The notes below the pieces were generated by a model. The model was not told where the DNA came from. It saw only the letters and a list, made by a program, of their open reading frames with translations, and searched no databases. From Hofstenia miamia (taxonomy: Eukaryota > Xenacoelomorpha > Acoela), in assembly GCA_004352715.1 (NCBI GenBank), contig SCFE01000041.1, positions 1,494,266 to 1,558,265 on the forward strand: a DNA stretch of 64,000 nt. Reading direction: 5' to 3'. Shown one piece after another: positions 44,882 to 58,334 of this stretch (position 1 is its first letter; the number at the start of each line of letters is the position of its first letter). Made by a program: the position numbers and the translations under genes.

Positions 44882-45159
44882 GTGTTGCCAAATGTCAACA
44901 AACCTAATTAGTCATTCCATATTTCTTGTGAGGAGCTGCTTGAATTCAGCGCTATGATAGCTATGGTTGAATATCTAATTCTGAGGTCATCGCTGAAGCA
45001 CTGAGAAATTCGTTTAGAAATAAAGCTTCTGCGGCTACAGAGTGTATTTATAATAACATCTCATTGGGCAAGTATGATAAGAATTTGTAATGTATTGTAT
45101 GTGGAGTTAATTGCTTATGAATAATTTGAATTCTCAAGTGTGTTGCCATATGGCAACAC
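44882..45159. mobile_element. 278-bp MITE with GTGTTGCCA ends and TA flanks
   Basis: The left end TA|GTGTTGCCAAATG (44880-44894) and right end ATGGCAACAC|TA (45150-45161) are inverted, with a TA on each side as in Tc1/mariner elements. The right end is itself part of the perfect 20-bp palindrome GTGTTGCCATATGGCAACAC (45140-45159). Solo ends occur at about 28344 and 44376. Confidence 0.6.
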
Positions 45160-45161
45160 TA

Positions 45162-45935
45162 TGCAGAAGAGGGTTAATATAAAAATACTGAAATGGCGAG
45201 ACTATAAATTGTACAATCCTGATTATTCTATTAATAGAAACTAACATCTCCATAACCCAAGTTAATTAACATTATTATTTGTAAATATTCCTTGGTTTGT
45301 TTTATAATATTTTGTTTGTATTCCTTTTCTTGACGCTTTCAGAATTGTTATCAGTATTCTTCTTACTTTTTTAGAAGATCATGAAGTCCTTTGATACATT
45401 ACAGCATATCTTGAGATTTGTGCTTCTGCTTGTCATAAAAATATTATTTGGTCATGAATAACAATTTCTCGTCAATATGTACATAACAGGCTTGTCCATG
45501 ATTTAAATTTTTGATTTCCTCATAATTACACAAAGTATCCTTAGGCCACCCACAACAAATCATATGTATGTATAACTATGCCAACTAAGTTTGCTTACTG
45601 GTATTTCACCATGTGTCCTTTTCAATGTATCTTCACTGCATATGCATACCATATCTTTTGAGTCAAAATTGCGCGATTTCATAGGACAGACAAGAAATAG
45701 CATTTTGGTGCCGCTACTGCATCAGAAATGGAGTTTTTTTTTCAAATTTCGTACTGAGTACTGCAACATTAATGAATTTACCATTGTATATTTTGTTAAG
45801 TGTGTTATTAAATTTTCAAATAGTTGTCGATGCATTTAGACTCTTTAGTAATTTGTAGCGTGCGTCCATGTGATTGGATCCTTATTTTTGAGTACTTGAG
45901 TGGCATTTTTTGATGGATTAAGTTAAGAAGCAAAA
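45162..45935. other. Non-coding stretch
   Basis: No gene recognised; an 82-codon open frame at 45591-45839 has no recognisable features. Confidence 0.45.
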
Positions 45936-45936
45936 A

Positions 45937-45937
<1 letters not shown>

Positions 45938-45973
<36 letters not shown>

Positions 45974-46441
45974 TATATAGGCCTATATATAAATATACTG
46001 GCGCTGTATAAAATNNNNNNNNNNNNNNNNNNNNNNNNNNNNNNNNNNNNNNNNNNNNNNNNNNNNNNNNNNNNNNNNNNNNNNNNNNNNNNNNNNNNNN
46101 NNNNNNNNNNNNNNNNNNNNNNNNNNNNNNNNNNNNNNNNNNNNNNNNNNNNNNNNNNNNNNNNNNNNNNNNNNNNNNNNNNNNNNNNNNNNNNNNNNNN
46201 NNNNNNNNNNNNNNNNNNNNNNNNNNNNNNNNNNNNNNNNNNNNNNNNNNNNNNNNNNNNNNNNNNNNNNNNNNNNNNNNNNNNNNNNNNNNNNNNNNNN
46301 NNNNNNNNNNNNNNNNNNNNNNNNNNNNNNNNNNNNNNNNNNNNNNNNNNNNNNNNNNNNNNNNNNNNNNNNNNNNNNNNNNNNNNNNNNNNNNNNNNNN
46401 NNNNNNNNNNNNNNNNNNNNNNNNNNNNNNNNNNNNNNNNN

Positions 46442-46476
<35 letters not shown>
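45938..46476. repeat. (TA)n microsatellites around a 427-N gap
   Basis: (TA)n from 45938 to about 45990, the word TGGCGCTGTATA at 45999-46010, N at 46015-46441, and (TA)n to 46475. Confidence 0.95.
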
Positions 46477-46479
46477 AAT

Positions 46480-47339
46480 CAAATCGCTCCCGATTGTAAT
46501 TTAAAACTTCATCTCGATCTCAAGCAGACCTAACTCCGGTCTCCCGCACCCTGGTTTAAATACGCGCCTGCCCGAACACTAGTCAGTTTAAATATTGACA
46601 GATAGGAATTGACACCAATCCATAACTAAATCAATTAGAAAAGCGATGAGGTACATCTTTTACGGGTCACACTAAATTTTCAAGCATTTAAATTTATGCA
46701 TCCAAAGTATTATGTTTTTGACAATTGTGTTTACTCACCTTTTGAAGAAAGGGGTGTGATCGATGCTTCTTCGCCACTTAACTTAATTAATTTATTCCTC
46801 GTATCAATTTCGAATATTAAAAATTCCGGAAGGCATCTCTATCATACAACAAATTTGATAACAACTATTCGCTAGTCTAGACAATAGCAATGGGCTGTAA
46901 ATAGAGGGGTATTTGAAAAGACACGTTCATTGAATACTCACAAACAAAATTGCACAAGTTCAGAACTTCAATATTTCGGAGTAGTAATCAAATTACATGC
47001 GCATTGGATTCACAAAAATATCTATTATAATGAATAAAAATTATTGGCAAATAAATATATTTACAAAATAGAATATAATTATGTTACAGTAAATATAGAA
47101 ATATTCATATAACATTTGCACTTAAATGAACGTCTTGAGTTTTTTGAAAACTTCATCGAAGACATGTTCCAGAATGTAGTCTATTCTCTTCGTATCCCGT
47201 ATTAATTTAAAGTTGCAATAATCTGTTCTTTAACATTCTAATTTGTTGACAAAAGTTTATGAAATTTTATTTGGATGCTAAATTGAAGTATGCTAAGTGA
47301 AAAATTTTACCTCCTCATGAAATCTAGAAGTTAAATTTG
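46480..47339. other. Non-coding stretch
   Basis: No gene or named repeat recognised; 46490-46570 is slightly more GC-rich than its surroundings. Confidence 0.45.
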
Positions 47340-47973
47340 ATAATCACATCAATTCGGTTGGCGCAGTAATATGGTGGTCAGCTCCAATAAAGATTCTCTT
47401 TTGGCGTAGTTACGTATCATAAACATGTAGAGGTATGCTGCTCTGCTAAGAAAACGATATATTCCAGCGTATCCAGTTGCATGTGGTTGAATAGCTTGAG
47501 TTCTTATTCTCAGCTATTGGATAGCTTTTCGATGATTGATAAACTTTTCAGTGAGAGGTGAGGCACCTACAGTAGCACAAAATACTAGAGGTGTAAATGA
47601 GGCATGCTCAATGTCACCTTTCTTTGATACGGGATTATTTCCTCTTTTTCGTCGGCACCGAAGGTATCATTTGAAGGGTTGAATATCCTCGCATAAAATT
47701 ATGTGCGTTGACCATAGCTAAAGAATCCACTGCTGAAGCATCAAATTTACTCCCTATCGGCCGCACTTATTGGAGTCTTCATCAGTTATTTGTGACATCA
47801 ATATAAGCTTTTGAGAGTGCTTCGGTCACTAAGTCCCGTAGCATAGTGTGTTGCCTGGAAACAAGTCTACCAGTTGAACACGATAGTACATGGGAAATAG
47901 TGAAGTCCTTACCACCAAAATATAAACAAAATATTATATTCACGTATTTGGCTCCCCTTATTGTAAATGCCAA
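47340..47973 (-). mobile_element. Mobile-element protein C-terminal fragment, second copy
   Basis: Read leftward from 47973: FTISHVLSCSTGRLVSRQHT and MLRDLVTEALSKAY, then after stops EHASFTPLVFCATVGASPLT (about 47540-47600), and the frameshifted FNHMQLDT/SFSLL part. The EHASFTPL block matches 36535-36882. The segment in front of it (FxxxHxLSCxxGxLxxxRHxxxRD) is the part that normally precedes that block in this protein group. Confidence 0.6.
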
Positions 47974-48601
47974 AAAAGTAATGTTGGTAATACTCTGTAG
48001 AATTTTGTCAAGATAGGTTATGTAAGGTCTTATTTAATAATAGGAAATATATTCATATGAAGTGTAGTATATTGGCATAGTTAAACACCTTAACAAAAGC
48101 TTATATTACTGCACTTAATACGTCAATAACCAAAAATACTAACACAATGAAGCACAACAACAAAACATGGATTAAAAATTTACAGTTTATTGCTAATTAA
48201 TGATACTTTTTGAAAAACTGAAATTCATTCCGTAATCTAGAATCAATTTTAGGCATATATTGCTTACAGAGGAAGTGATTGATTAGATTTTCAAATGTTA
48301 TGCCATTTTTATTCATATTATTTCAGTTTGTAAGATACTCTAACTAATGGCATTTTTTCTAGTGATTGGTGAAGAATTTTTAGTATAACACTTGACCTAA
48401 AAATCACTATACATTAAAAAAGAAATAAGATCAAAGGTAATGAATAGAATTAATAATTATTATTACATTAATATTTTTTAATGCATGCAGTCTATAGAAC
48501 TGCAGTCTAGTTAATTGTACATATTTTTTATTAGTAATTTTGTTCTGATAAAGTTCTTCAATCGCAACCAGTCGTATTTATGAAGCTCAGTACTATAAAA
48601 C

Positions 48602-48604
<3 letters not shown>

Positions 48605-48636
<32 letters not shown>

Positions 48637-48930
48637 CTCAAATAATTTGATGATGCGTATGTCCTTAATAATAAATACGTATTTAGCGCCAATTTTAAGA
48701 GTAATATGCAGAAAAATTTTTTCATTCAGGTTTATTCAAACAATTTTTTGTATATGCATTATTTACAATATCTAGACGGAAAAAATATAGGTTGCTAAAA
48801 AGCTACTTTCTTCATTATAATTGGTGACTGGTGCTAAATATAAGGGAAATTTTGAAAAATGGGGCAAAAGATACTTAACGCCATTTTGAAGAGAAATATA
48901 TGTATACATATTGTATGTACATGCAAAATT
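48605..48930. repeat. (TA)n plus dispersed repeat, copy 2
   Basis: (TA)n at 48606-48637 and then ATACGTATTTAGCGCCAAT (48674), GGTGCTAAATATAAG (48831) and CTTAACGCCATTTTG (48874). The stretch 48675-48922 aligns with 11003-11236. Confidence 0.6.
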
Positions 48931-51689
48931 CGTTTTAAAGTTGCAGTATTTTGCACTGTGAAGTAGGCTAACTATAATTCATAACCTATATACAATATAT
49001 TTAAATATTGTCTTTTTCCCAGCGATAACTCCTACATTATATACTTACAGAAGAAAATGCAAATCGCACAGTTCTTGAACAATGATTTTAATAATAACGA
49101 TTTGAATTTGGAATGAACAAGTTCTTTGAAATTTATTAAATTTGATTTGAAATTCTACTTATGGTTTGCACTTGGTGTTCTTGAGAATTAATGAAAAATG
49201 TTTCAATCAAGTTTTAGTAACTCCTTTACATTTATATTTAACATAATATTTGTGAATACAAAATGACACAAGTTTACAAGTTTCAATTGTTATTTAAACT
49301 TCGTAGAAACTATTCTATGATTAGCCTTCCAGAGATGCAACTTGTTGGGTGGTATCTAAGCTAGAATTTTTCAAGCGAAATTGAGAAAGAGGGGGGGAGG
49401 GAGGTAGGCTTACAAAATCAGCTTGAAGTGGTTATGTTGTGTGAAAAGGAACTGATCAATACATAACTTGTTCATCTTAACAAGGATGAAGTATCTGAGG
49501 TCTCATGTTTTGTGCACAAAAATGATAATGAAATCATTCAACAATGATATCATTTAAGAAATTTTCAGTATATTAAATTTGAACATACTAAGTTTGATTA
49601 CATGTGCACATAGACCTGATTTTAGAGTGTTTTCTCAAAGTATACGAATTATATTAAGCTAGAATTTTATCAAGCAGATGTTTCAGAATGGTTTATAAGC
49701 ATGAACGAAAATTCGATTAGCAAGAAGATTAGCAAATGACGATATTATAGGATTACAAATCTTGGGTAATTTTTGTTCAAATTCACATACAATACAATCA
49801 ATATTTTTAGAACCGTATCAGAAATCTCGTTGCCACACCACCAAAACCAAAACACGTTTCAAACGAAAATACTACTGACATAACGACCCTTTTCATACTT
49901 AGTAAAGTCTACAATGGGTGTGACGTGGAGTGCACATACCAAGGGATGCGAAATGTCATATATAAAGAAATTTGTATCTCACAGGCTCTATAATTTAAAT
50001 TCTAAGCGAATTAATTTAAAAATTTACATCACATAATATATGCAAAATTTCAACAATACAGCATTTCATCTTGACAAATGACAATGATTAAGTTAATAAT
50101 ATTCTAGAGTTTATTGCAAAATAGTGAGGTTTTTAAATGATTTCCAAACTAAATAATATTTTTGCCTTTATCTGATTTTAACATGCTTGTCTGTAATTAC
50201 TTATGCCCTTCTTTCTTTTGATTTCAATGCATGTTTAATGATTCCATTTTTAATACTTTTAACTGTCATTAGGCTTTGATCTCGAGTACGAAATCAAATT
50301 TTAAAATTCTATTTTTGATTGCTACCAAATTTTAAATCACTTGACTGCTCAATTGAATTATTTTAGCCCAATTCTATGTTGGGCAATCCACTAGCACTAA
50401 TTTCTAATTTTGATTGGTTGAAAATTTTGTCAATTATGTTAGAAAAATGTTTTATAAACAAGTAGGAAATGGTTGACGAACTTTTTCCAGTAGTAATTGA
50501 GAAACATTGCTATTTTATATATGAAATTATCCCATTTAAGCTGAGCCTAGTGATAAATACTACGCTTATTAAAAGGTTGTAAGTAAAGACAAATATGATT
50601 GCACAAATGTAAATCATAGGATTAATTATTTCAGTCTCCAACTTTTATAGAAATCATTCCAATAGTAATTTAGTTCAATTGTTCAAATAAAAAAATTAAT
50701 TCATTTAAGAAATGCAGCACTTTGAAACTTTAAAATTGAAAACCTAAACATTAAATGTATGTACATATAATATATTCATAGTTGAATTTAACATTAGGTA
50801 GAAATATTTTTTTTATTTGGTAGAAGGAACTATTTGAAACTTTTTTGAAACTGGTAGTAAGCATTCAAAATTTTAAAAATTGAACCATGTGTAAACAATT
50901 TGTTTAAGCTAGAATACGCCGAGGCTGAATCTTCGTGGTCTAAATGAATAAAAACAATCAGGCACTGTTCCCACATATTCTATGATTTTGGTTTTCTCTT
51001 AAAAATTGCAGCTAATAAAGTATTTCATTCAAATAAAACTTTTCGATACCATATCGCTTCCCTTACGGAACAGTTTAATATTAAAAAACTATGGTAGTAC
51101 AAATATCACAAACACCAATTTATTGATTGAAGATTGCTTCTGGAATACTGATGCTACAGTTATTGGTTTATTGAGGCTAAGCTACGTTAGTAGCAGGGCT
51201 TTCAAACTTTGATTTAAAAATTGACGTTATTTTTACAAAAAATTTATGAGATTTACCGAAAAGAATTTTATTGAATTCATAAGATCAAACATTTCCGTGT
51301 AGTATGCATATTGATAATTGTAATTTATTACCCTATTCGTTTGATATGGTTTTACAAAACCCTTGAAACGAACTTTTTCCTCAAGTTTTACAATTCCTCC
51401 GATTTTCATGCCATCCGAAGATGTGAGCCAATTTCTCAACCACTTTATTAAGAAGAAAACCCCATAAATGAACGAAATTAAGAAAATATATCACGGGAAA
51501 TCACTAGACAAGAAATGCAAGTCAATTTAATAGAGTCAACCTTCAGCGAATGTCGAAATACGCGATTGGAGAATAGGAGCAGTAAATTTATAAACATTTA
51601 CAAATTTAACCAAATCTGTTTGAAAATTTTTTCATTATATATTATAGTTGTTGAGATATACCAATGAAAATTTCTTCTCAATTTTGTTA
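48931..51689. other. Long AT-rich non-coding stretch
   Basis: No gene, transposase or structured RNA recognised. A short G-rich run (GAGGGGGGGAGGGAGG, about 49390) stands out. Confidence 0.45.
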
Positions 51690-52080
51690 AATGGTTTCGA
51701 CAATGAACAATTTTGGGTCCTTCACTATTGAATATGTATGTAAGCGATTTGAGAAATCAGATCACATGTAATGTCATACAACAAGCCGACAATACTTTGC
51801 TATTTAGTTCACATTAGTCTCTTGAAACTTTTATTAAAGTACTAACTACTTTCATTAAAATATTCAAAAATAACACTAGAAATCCAAAATCTTAAACAAA
51901 ACAAAAAAATAATAAAAAATTCATTTCTTAACACATCAATAAATATATAGAGTAATTTACCTAAATCTATATAACAAATTAATAAATCAAGAGATTTAAT
52001 AAACAGCTCCATAGTTATAGAAAGGAAAGGCTTGAATACAAATGGCAAGGTTTCATATTCTAAAACATTTACTATTCAAA
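51690..52080 (+). mobile_element. Decayed non-LTR RT fragment of the nested family
   Basis: TILGPSLLNMYVSDLRNQIT then CNVIQQADNTLLF (51705-51810) copies the GTILGPLLFxIYxNDL...YADDTxLF stretch with YADD mutated to QADN. Remains of the C terminus (SNLPKSI, near 51960) follow after a deletion. Confidence 0.7.
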
Positions 52081-52547
52081 AGTCGTCATTACCCAAGCTC
52101 CTAACTCTAATTGCATTTGTAAATATTAATTTTTGTATATTTATTTGATGTTATATTTCAATTTGATGCTATTTAGAGTTGTAAACAGCATAATATATTG
52201 TAAAAAGCAAGCAACTTTAAATATAGATATTTTCCTTTCCTTCTTAGTTAGTTCAAGAATCACACTGCAGAAAGTTGCGAGGAGGTGCAGGAATGTTAAG
52301 ACATTGACGAAATTGTTGCTTTTTCAAACAATAAACATATCACATACTGAGGCTCTATTTTTCAAGGTTGATTAATTTTCAATTTGCTTGTTTTCATGAA
52401 TTGCACTAGATTAACCTATTTGTGTGTCCACGGCTACATTGACTTCCCAAGTTCTCCTATGATAAGTTTATGAGACTGTTAAGTAGTAGTACTTCACAGT
52501 ATGTAAAGCAAACTGTTTTATCTGTGTTCTCCGAAAGTTGCATTTTA

Positions 52548-52572
52548 TAATATATATATATATATATATATA
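52548..52572. repeat. (TA)n microsatellite
   Basis: Simple dinucleotide tract. Confidence 0.95.
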
Positions 52573-53004
52573 TCAATTAACCCTTTAGTATTTTTAACGC
52601 TTTTTCGGCATTTCGAATGAGATCAAACGAGCGTTTGTACAAATAGCCTACAACTAGTGACGCAGCTAGATTTTGTGTTCAATGGGAGCTAAGAACTTTC
52701 TTAAGTCTCAATTCAGATGTTTTTGTAGATTTCTAATTTTTTCTCTATAATATACAATTATGAGGAAGAATAGGTACCATCATATAGTTACACGGGTTAT
52801 TAGTAGTCCTTAGATTTGTATTTTTGTGAAAATTTTTGGTTTTCGTAAATGAGTAACCAAGGACATGTCCTTGGAATAACCTACAATTCATCAAACTATA
52901 TAAGAATAGTCCAGCGTACCCTAAAGTGTACTACAGAAGGCAATATAACCCCTTTGTTCATTTGGATACAGTCCTGCCTATCCGGGACATTGATATATCA
53001 GATT

Positions 53005-53405
53005 TTTCATGTATCGTATACTCCTAAATTTTATACATTTTGCTTCGTATATTGCTTTCGTATATGGATTTTTTCAATATACTATTTCGTATATTTGTAA
53101 TAGATGTGGAGAGATAATCCCTTTAATATAAATGGACACTTTCTCGCATATACTTTATGGTTTCTTGACAAAAGTTGAAAATAAACCAATTATCTATTAA
53201 AATCCTCTCATAAGTTAGCTTACACATGACACAGTCTTTCGAACAGATCATGAAAGAAAACTATGTGAGCTTCAGCTTTCATTATTTAGCATATTTCGTA
53301 TATATACGATATTCTCGTTAAACGAATAGTATATTCACGTAAATGCATTTTTAAAAAAACCCGTATATTCGTTATTATCTCGTATATTGGCATATATACG
53401 TCAAC
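53005..53405. repeat. Locus with repeated word TTCGTATATT
   Basis: TATCGTATAC (53012), TTCGTATATTG (53044), TTTCGTATATGG (53057), TTTCGTATATTTG (53086), TTTCGTATATATACGATATT (53295), CCCGTATATTCG (53361), CTCGTATATTGG (53380) and CATATATACGTC (53391) fall within 400 bp. Words are absent in the middle (about 53100-53290), giving two clusters like element ends. Confidence 0.6.
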
Positions 53406-54600
53406 ACCCCGTTACCTTTTTATGCAGGAATCAGACACTTCATTTGACAATTTTCATGCGCATGCAAGAACATGAGCATGCACTTTAGAAATTAATCAAT
53501 TTAGCAACTTTATTAATTAAAAATTATTTATACATGAATTTGTGCCATTATTGAAAAAGCATTTACATGCCTTAATTGCTAATGCTAGCTATTGACATCG
53601 CTGCTAATTAAAGGCCAAAATTTAAAAGCTTTGCTAACAGCGACATGAATTAAGAAACTGCTTTGATTTATATTGAGAAGAACATTATAAGTTCTCTTGC
53701 TGTACTTAAAAGACCTCTCTCTTAAATGGGTGTAACTTCAAAGGCGGTTTCAAGCTTTAAGGTACGGCTTTCTGCGTTCAATTTATTTAATTGATGGGTG
53801 TTCTTTGCATCTTATTTCTAGCATAATTCATATACATTTTATATTTTGATACATCATCATTCGATAATATTTTTTGAAAAAATATCAAAACTTTGTCTGC
53901 ATTTCTGATAATGTAAATATAATGTGAATAATCTTTTCAAATTTAAATTACAAAGTTAAGATCTATTAAGCGCATTTTCAATGAAAGCATATATTAACAT
54001 TTTTTGAATTTAGAATTTCTCATAATTAAGCAATACGTTTTTAAAAAGTTAATAGCACTTACTGCGATTTTTAACAAAAAATTAGACAGTTGACCAAAAT
54101 GTTGTAAGTTGGCTTTGACAATTCCAATGCCATCCATCGTCCAATTTGTAAAGAAAATAGTTTCAACAAATTGTTTCAGAAAGATCCTAATTATTAATGA
54201 TTATTTACTTTAATGATAAACTCATACAGATTTGAATTTATAAAACATTGAAAAACTTATAATATATCATAAATAGAGATAAGTTGACCTGCACTTTAGA
54301 CCTGACTTAAATCTGTTGAATCCTGATATCCACTGAACAAGTGTTTCTCTAAAAGCAACAACCTTTTCTTCTCGAATAATATTCCCTTTTCTTTTGCCGT
54401 GTATCTGAATGTAAACATCAGTTTTAGGTTTCTCATATATTTAATACAACAGGAAACTGTCAAATTAACCCAGAACTGCAAAAGCTGATAATTTTTTTGT
54501 ATATTCTATTTATTATTATTATTTATGATGTTAAGACAGGAATATTTAAGTATGCATATTTTTTAAATTTTTACTTCTATAAATTTTGCTGTAGTAGGTT
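53406..54600. other. Non-coding stretch
   Basis: No gene or named repeat recognised. Confidence 0.45.
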
Positions 54601-54609
54601 TGGTATTTT

Positions 54610-55740
54610 AGAGTCCCATTGGGGGAAATGAAATTTATTCATAATTCACAAAGATCATTTTACAAACAATAAACGTTACGCTTTCTACACATAACCATAA
54701 CTATTACTTTGGCTGGATAGCCTGGTAGTTTGCAACACATTCGTTTTTCACAAACTCCATCCGTGTGTACATCTTTTGTAAAATGAATTGCTCTTTTTCC
54801 ACCACGGCTTCTTTTGATAGCAATTTCTTCTAAATATGATGGACATCCTCTTTTTGAAGTGGAGATATTATGACTGTCTTAATGTTTTCGATTAACAAAT
54901 CCTAAAATTGTAATTTGTGAACTCTGATTTAATATCAACATCGTTACACCAAGGGGTTCTTAAATTAATAAATCCTTGCATTAAACCCACATTAGATCTA
55001 TCAAATGAAAGAATAGCTTCATGTAATGATGTCTGCTACAATTATCTCAATCCTATTTTTGTAACTTAGCAATTTGTTTCATCAATGAACGCCGTTCACG
55101 TCTGATTTTCCTTCACACAATGAAGTCTATTTACAATTATATGAGTTTTCTGCTTATAACAAAATCACTTAGATTTTTCTTGGGTCTTGCTACCAATAAA
55201 TATAGACATGATGATCACAGGTTTATTTTCATTACACAAAATGCAGCTAATTTTGCCTTTGTTGCCAATTTCGTTAACTCTTTATCAATTGTAAAGTTCA
55301 ATCCCTTTGCTCGCTTTAACCGTAGTGTTCCAATTAATGAAATTCATTTATCCAAAAGAGCTTCTTGTAATTCTGGAGAATAGGTACCAGTTGTCTATAC
55401 AATTAATAGTATGCTTAATCCAGGGTTGATTGACATTCACAAATTTTTTCCAAGGACTCTTCAGCAAAATGTGAAAAATATGTTATGAGAATGGAGTTTC
55501 AACTTCAGTTCATTGAGGAGGATTTCCTCACCATTCGCGTTGATCAAACTCTTCTTTTTTAATACACCAGCGCAATTGCGGAGTAGAACTGCAATGTGCA
55601 CTTATTACATCGTCTTCTTCTACTGAACAGTTTTCTCCATAATTATCTTCAGGTCTTTCTAAAACACAAACATCTTTTACTGAAGTATTACTTCTATGTT
55701 CAAAATTGTCAGATTCATTGAGAAAATTTGATACCATCTC
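54610..55740 (-). mobile_element. Probable piggyBac-like remnant (C terminus, possible N terminus)
   Basis: At 54670-54866 the minus strand reads SKRGCPSYLEEIAIKRS, VHTDGVCEKRMCCKLPGY and KVIVMVMCRKRNVYCL, closely shaped like the Cys-rich C-terminal domain of piggyBac transposases (DGxxHW...RCKxxGC...VxCxKCNVxLC). At 55528-55600 LRWCIKKEEFDQREWG may be the acidic N-terminal region's end. The catalytic middle is not recognisable. CCC/GGG-type bases near 54615 may mark an end. Confidence 0.45.
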
Positions 55741-56920
55741 TCTGTTCTTTGCAAAATATGATTGTTTTTGAAAATATATTTCAACATCATTATTACATTT
55801 CGTAATTACACCAACCCAACTTTAGTCATGCATCCCAAATTACTCGAAGTCCACAACAATCATAATATATTATGACGATGTCTTCTAAACTAACAATAAT
55901 TCTTGTATAATCTCTACCCCATTCCATCTCCACTTCATAATTATCCGCAATTTTTCGAATTATTTTTGCAATCCACAACGCACCTCCAGGGGATTTGCAT
56001 CGTGTCATTTAATTCTTAATCCATAAATTGGTTGTTCTTTGCACAGAATTATTTCAAATACTGAAACAAGATTTTCAATACATCCATTCATTTTCAAACT
56101 ACATCTTACATTTTATACTTTCTAATTATCATTACTTCGACGACATTCGCCGATTAACATTGTCATTTGCGAAGCCACACACTTATTTTGTTCTTCACAT
56201 TTTGCTCAATGTCACTCTGAAGTGACGCACGTATTACGTTTCATCATGATAATTAAGTGTTGGGAATCCCTCAAATAATATTATCCAGCTGCTATATAAA
56301 CGTTTGCGAACATAATGAATTTTTTTCCACCAAATTTGATTTAAAAACGGCTACGGAAAATGAATTTTAAAAAATATTACAACTATAGATAATGTATTTT
56401 CTATTTTACAGAAACGGAATTCTAAATGTGAAGGTAAAAGATCACCAAAACGTAATAATTTATTAGTATTTTTGTTTAGATATGAATTGTCCAATGTTGC
56501 AAATACATGTGATAACCGTATTAAAATGTACAATATTTTAATGAATTTTTTTAACTTTTTTTGTTTGTCACTCTCAAGTCCCCGTGGGTCGTTCTGGGTT
56601 AAGAAATTCCTTTTGAAATTAAACCTAGTCATACAAGAAAAGTGGACGCAAGTTTTTTAATGAGTAAAGAGGTTGACTTAATCAATAACTGAAAGCCAAT
56701 CATAAATCAACCTAGCATTTGCTATTGACGTTGCATAACAAATTATATACTGTTACTCAGTCTCTAATTTTTATTGTTGTACGCCAGCCTATGACAAATA
56801 TCACTTATGCAATGAATAAAAGCAGTAATGCAACGTACTGATTCCAAGCCATACTGACTTTAATGTATGTTTTCCATCCTAAATAAAACCAAAATGATAA
56901 ATAACAACATGCATGCTGTT
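55741..56920. other. Non-coding stretch
   Basis: A 60-codon minus-strand frame at 55826-56008 (SPGGALWIAKIIRKIADNY) has no known match for me. Nothing else recognised. Confidence 0.4.
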
Positions 56921-56924
56921 AAAC

Positions 56925-57265
56925 CTGATTCTAATCCTGTTTTCACCTGAACTTGATTTGCGACGGCTCAAATCCGGCATTAAAAGTGACCTGACCTGAT
57001 TTAAACTAGAAAGCCTGATGATTCTACGGTATATCTTATATTCATGCAGTTGTCAGAATAGACCCATTCAAGTAAAACTAAAGGCAACAAAAGCAAATGA
57101 AAGAAGAATATCAGAAAAACAAAATAAGCTGTTTTTCTATCTAAATTTCATTACATGAGGCATCACAAATGCGTTCAAGATGTGCAAAGTGGTCAAATTT
57201 GACCACTCACGGTTTCTAGTGCTAATTCGGATAAATCTGATTGAAAAATAGTGCCTTGACCTGAC
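56925..57265. repeat. Locus with repeated word GACCTGA
   Basis: CCTGATTCTAATCCTG (56934), CACCTGAACTTGATT (56946), TGACCTGACCTGATTTAAAC (about 56989), GCCTGATGATT (57013) and TTGACCTGACTAAA (57256) cluster at two ends of about 340 bp, as in other word-repeat loci. Confidence 0.45.
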
Positions 57266-58330
57266 TAAATACTAATCACAAGCTTAATGAAGAGTTCTGC
57301 TTTACACTATAACAATCCTTTTATAAAATTACATACTTGTTAATGGAAATTCAAGCTTGCCTCAACTTGAGGGGTTGCTTGTCTACAACATCAAACATTG
57401 CCTGTAAGTTGCATATATTTCCTTGGAAAAAACAATTTCGCAGAAGTTATTTTCAAATTTTAATAATTAAAAATTTTTTTATGCAATTTATCATTTAGGT
57501 ACTACAATTTTACTACATGTTGTTATGCTTATAAACCTTGTGATACAGTTTCTTAGCAATTTAATAAACTTCAATTTTACCAATAAATTTTAAGCTAATG
57601 ACCCAATCATATACTGCAAAGCAATGTGGTAGCTTAGTTTCGATTGGTTCATAAGCACATGTTTAATAGAAATCTACTCTCCTTAAATATTGCTTGATGA
57701 TAATTGGGAATATAACATATATCATTGCATGCAATTTTTTGCATTTCAGTCAAAATATCAAAAATAATTTGTTTTAATAATTTTTCCTAATTACTGAAAA
57801 GTAGGGACAAAAATAGAAAAAAGCAGATAAGTTGAAATTTGTTTGCTATGAATTCGTTGAAAAAATCTTTTGAAAACTGATTCCTTCACAGTGTCGCAAT
57901 TCAGAATGAAGCCGAAAAATGAACGGCAAACACACAAGCCCTGAATTAATTGATTTACTCAGATTCCCTACCTAATTCTATTTTTGTTTAAACAAATACA
58001 TGACTTTTTCACGAGTCTACTGTGCACTTCTTATGCATACATATATTAAAAAATATACTCATTTGTGTATTCATGTACATATCTATACCAAATCAAATAG
58101 TTAGAACATCTTAAAATAATTTCGAGCCATTTTTATCCAAATTTTTAGTTTGTAACGAACACTTAACAAAACGGAGATTAGGGTTAAGTTTCAGTATTTT
58201 CATTCAATAAAATATGATTCACGACACAAACCAAGAGAACGAGGCGGAACTCAAGCCCTTCTTGGTAGTTTTTTGCAGACGACAGCATGAAAACGCCCGC
58301 ATATTGTCTTCTCTGCTCGAAGTCCGTGCG
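57266..58330. other. Non-coding stretch
   Basis: No gene or named repeat recognised. Confidence 0.45.
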
Positions 58331-58334
58331 TCGA

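Noticed and set aside
55120-55383. 87-codon + frame
   Set aside because: Lies within the probable piggyBac remnant; no motif and no splice context.
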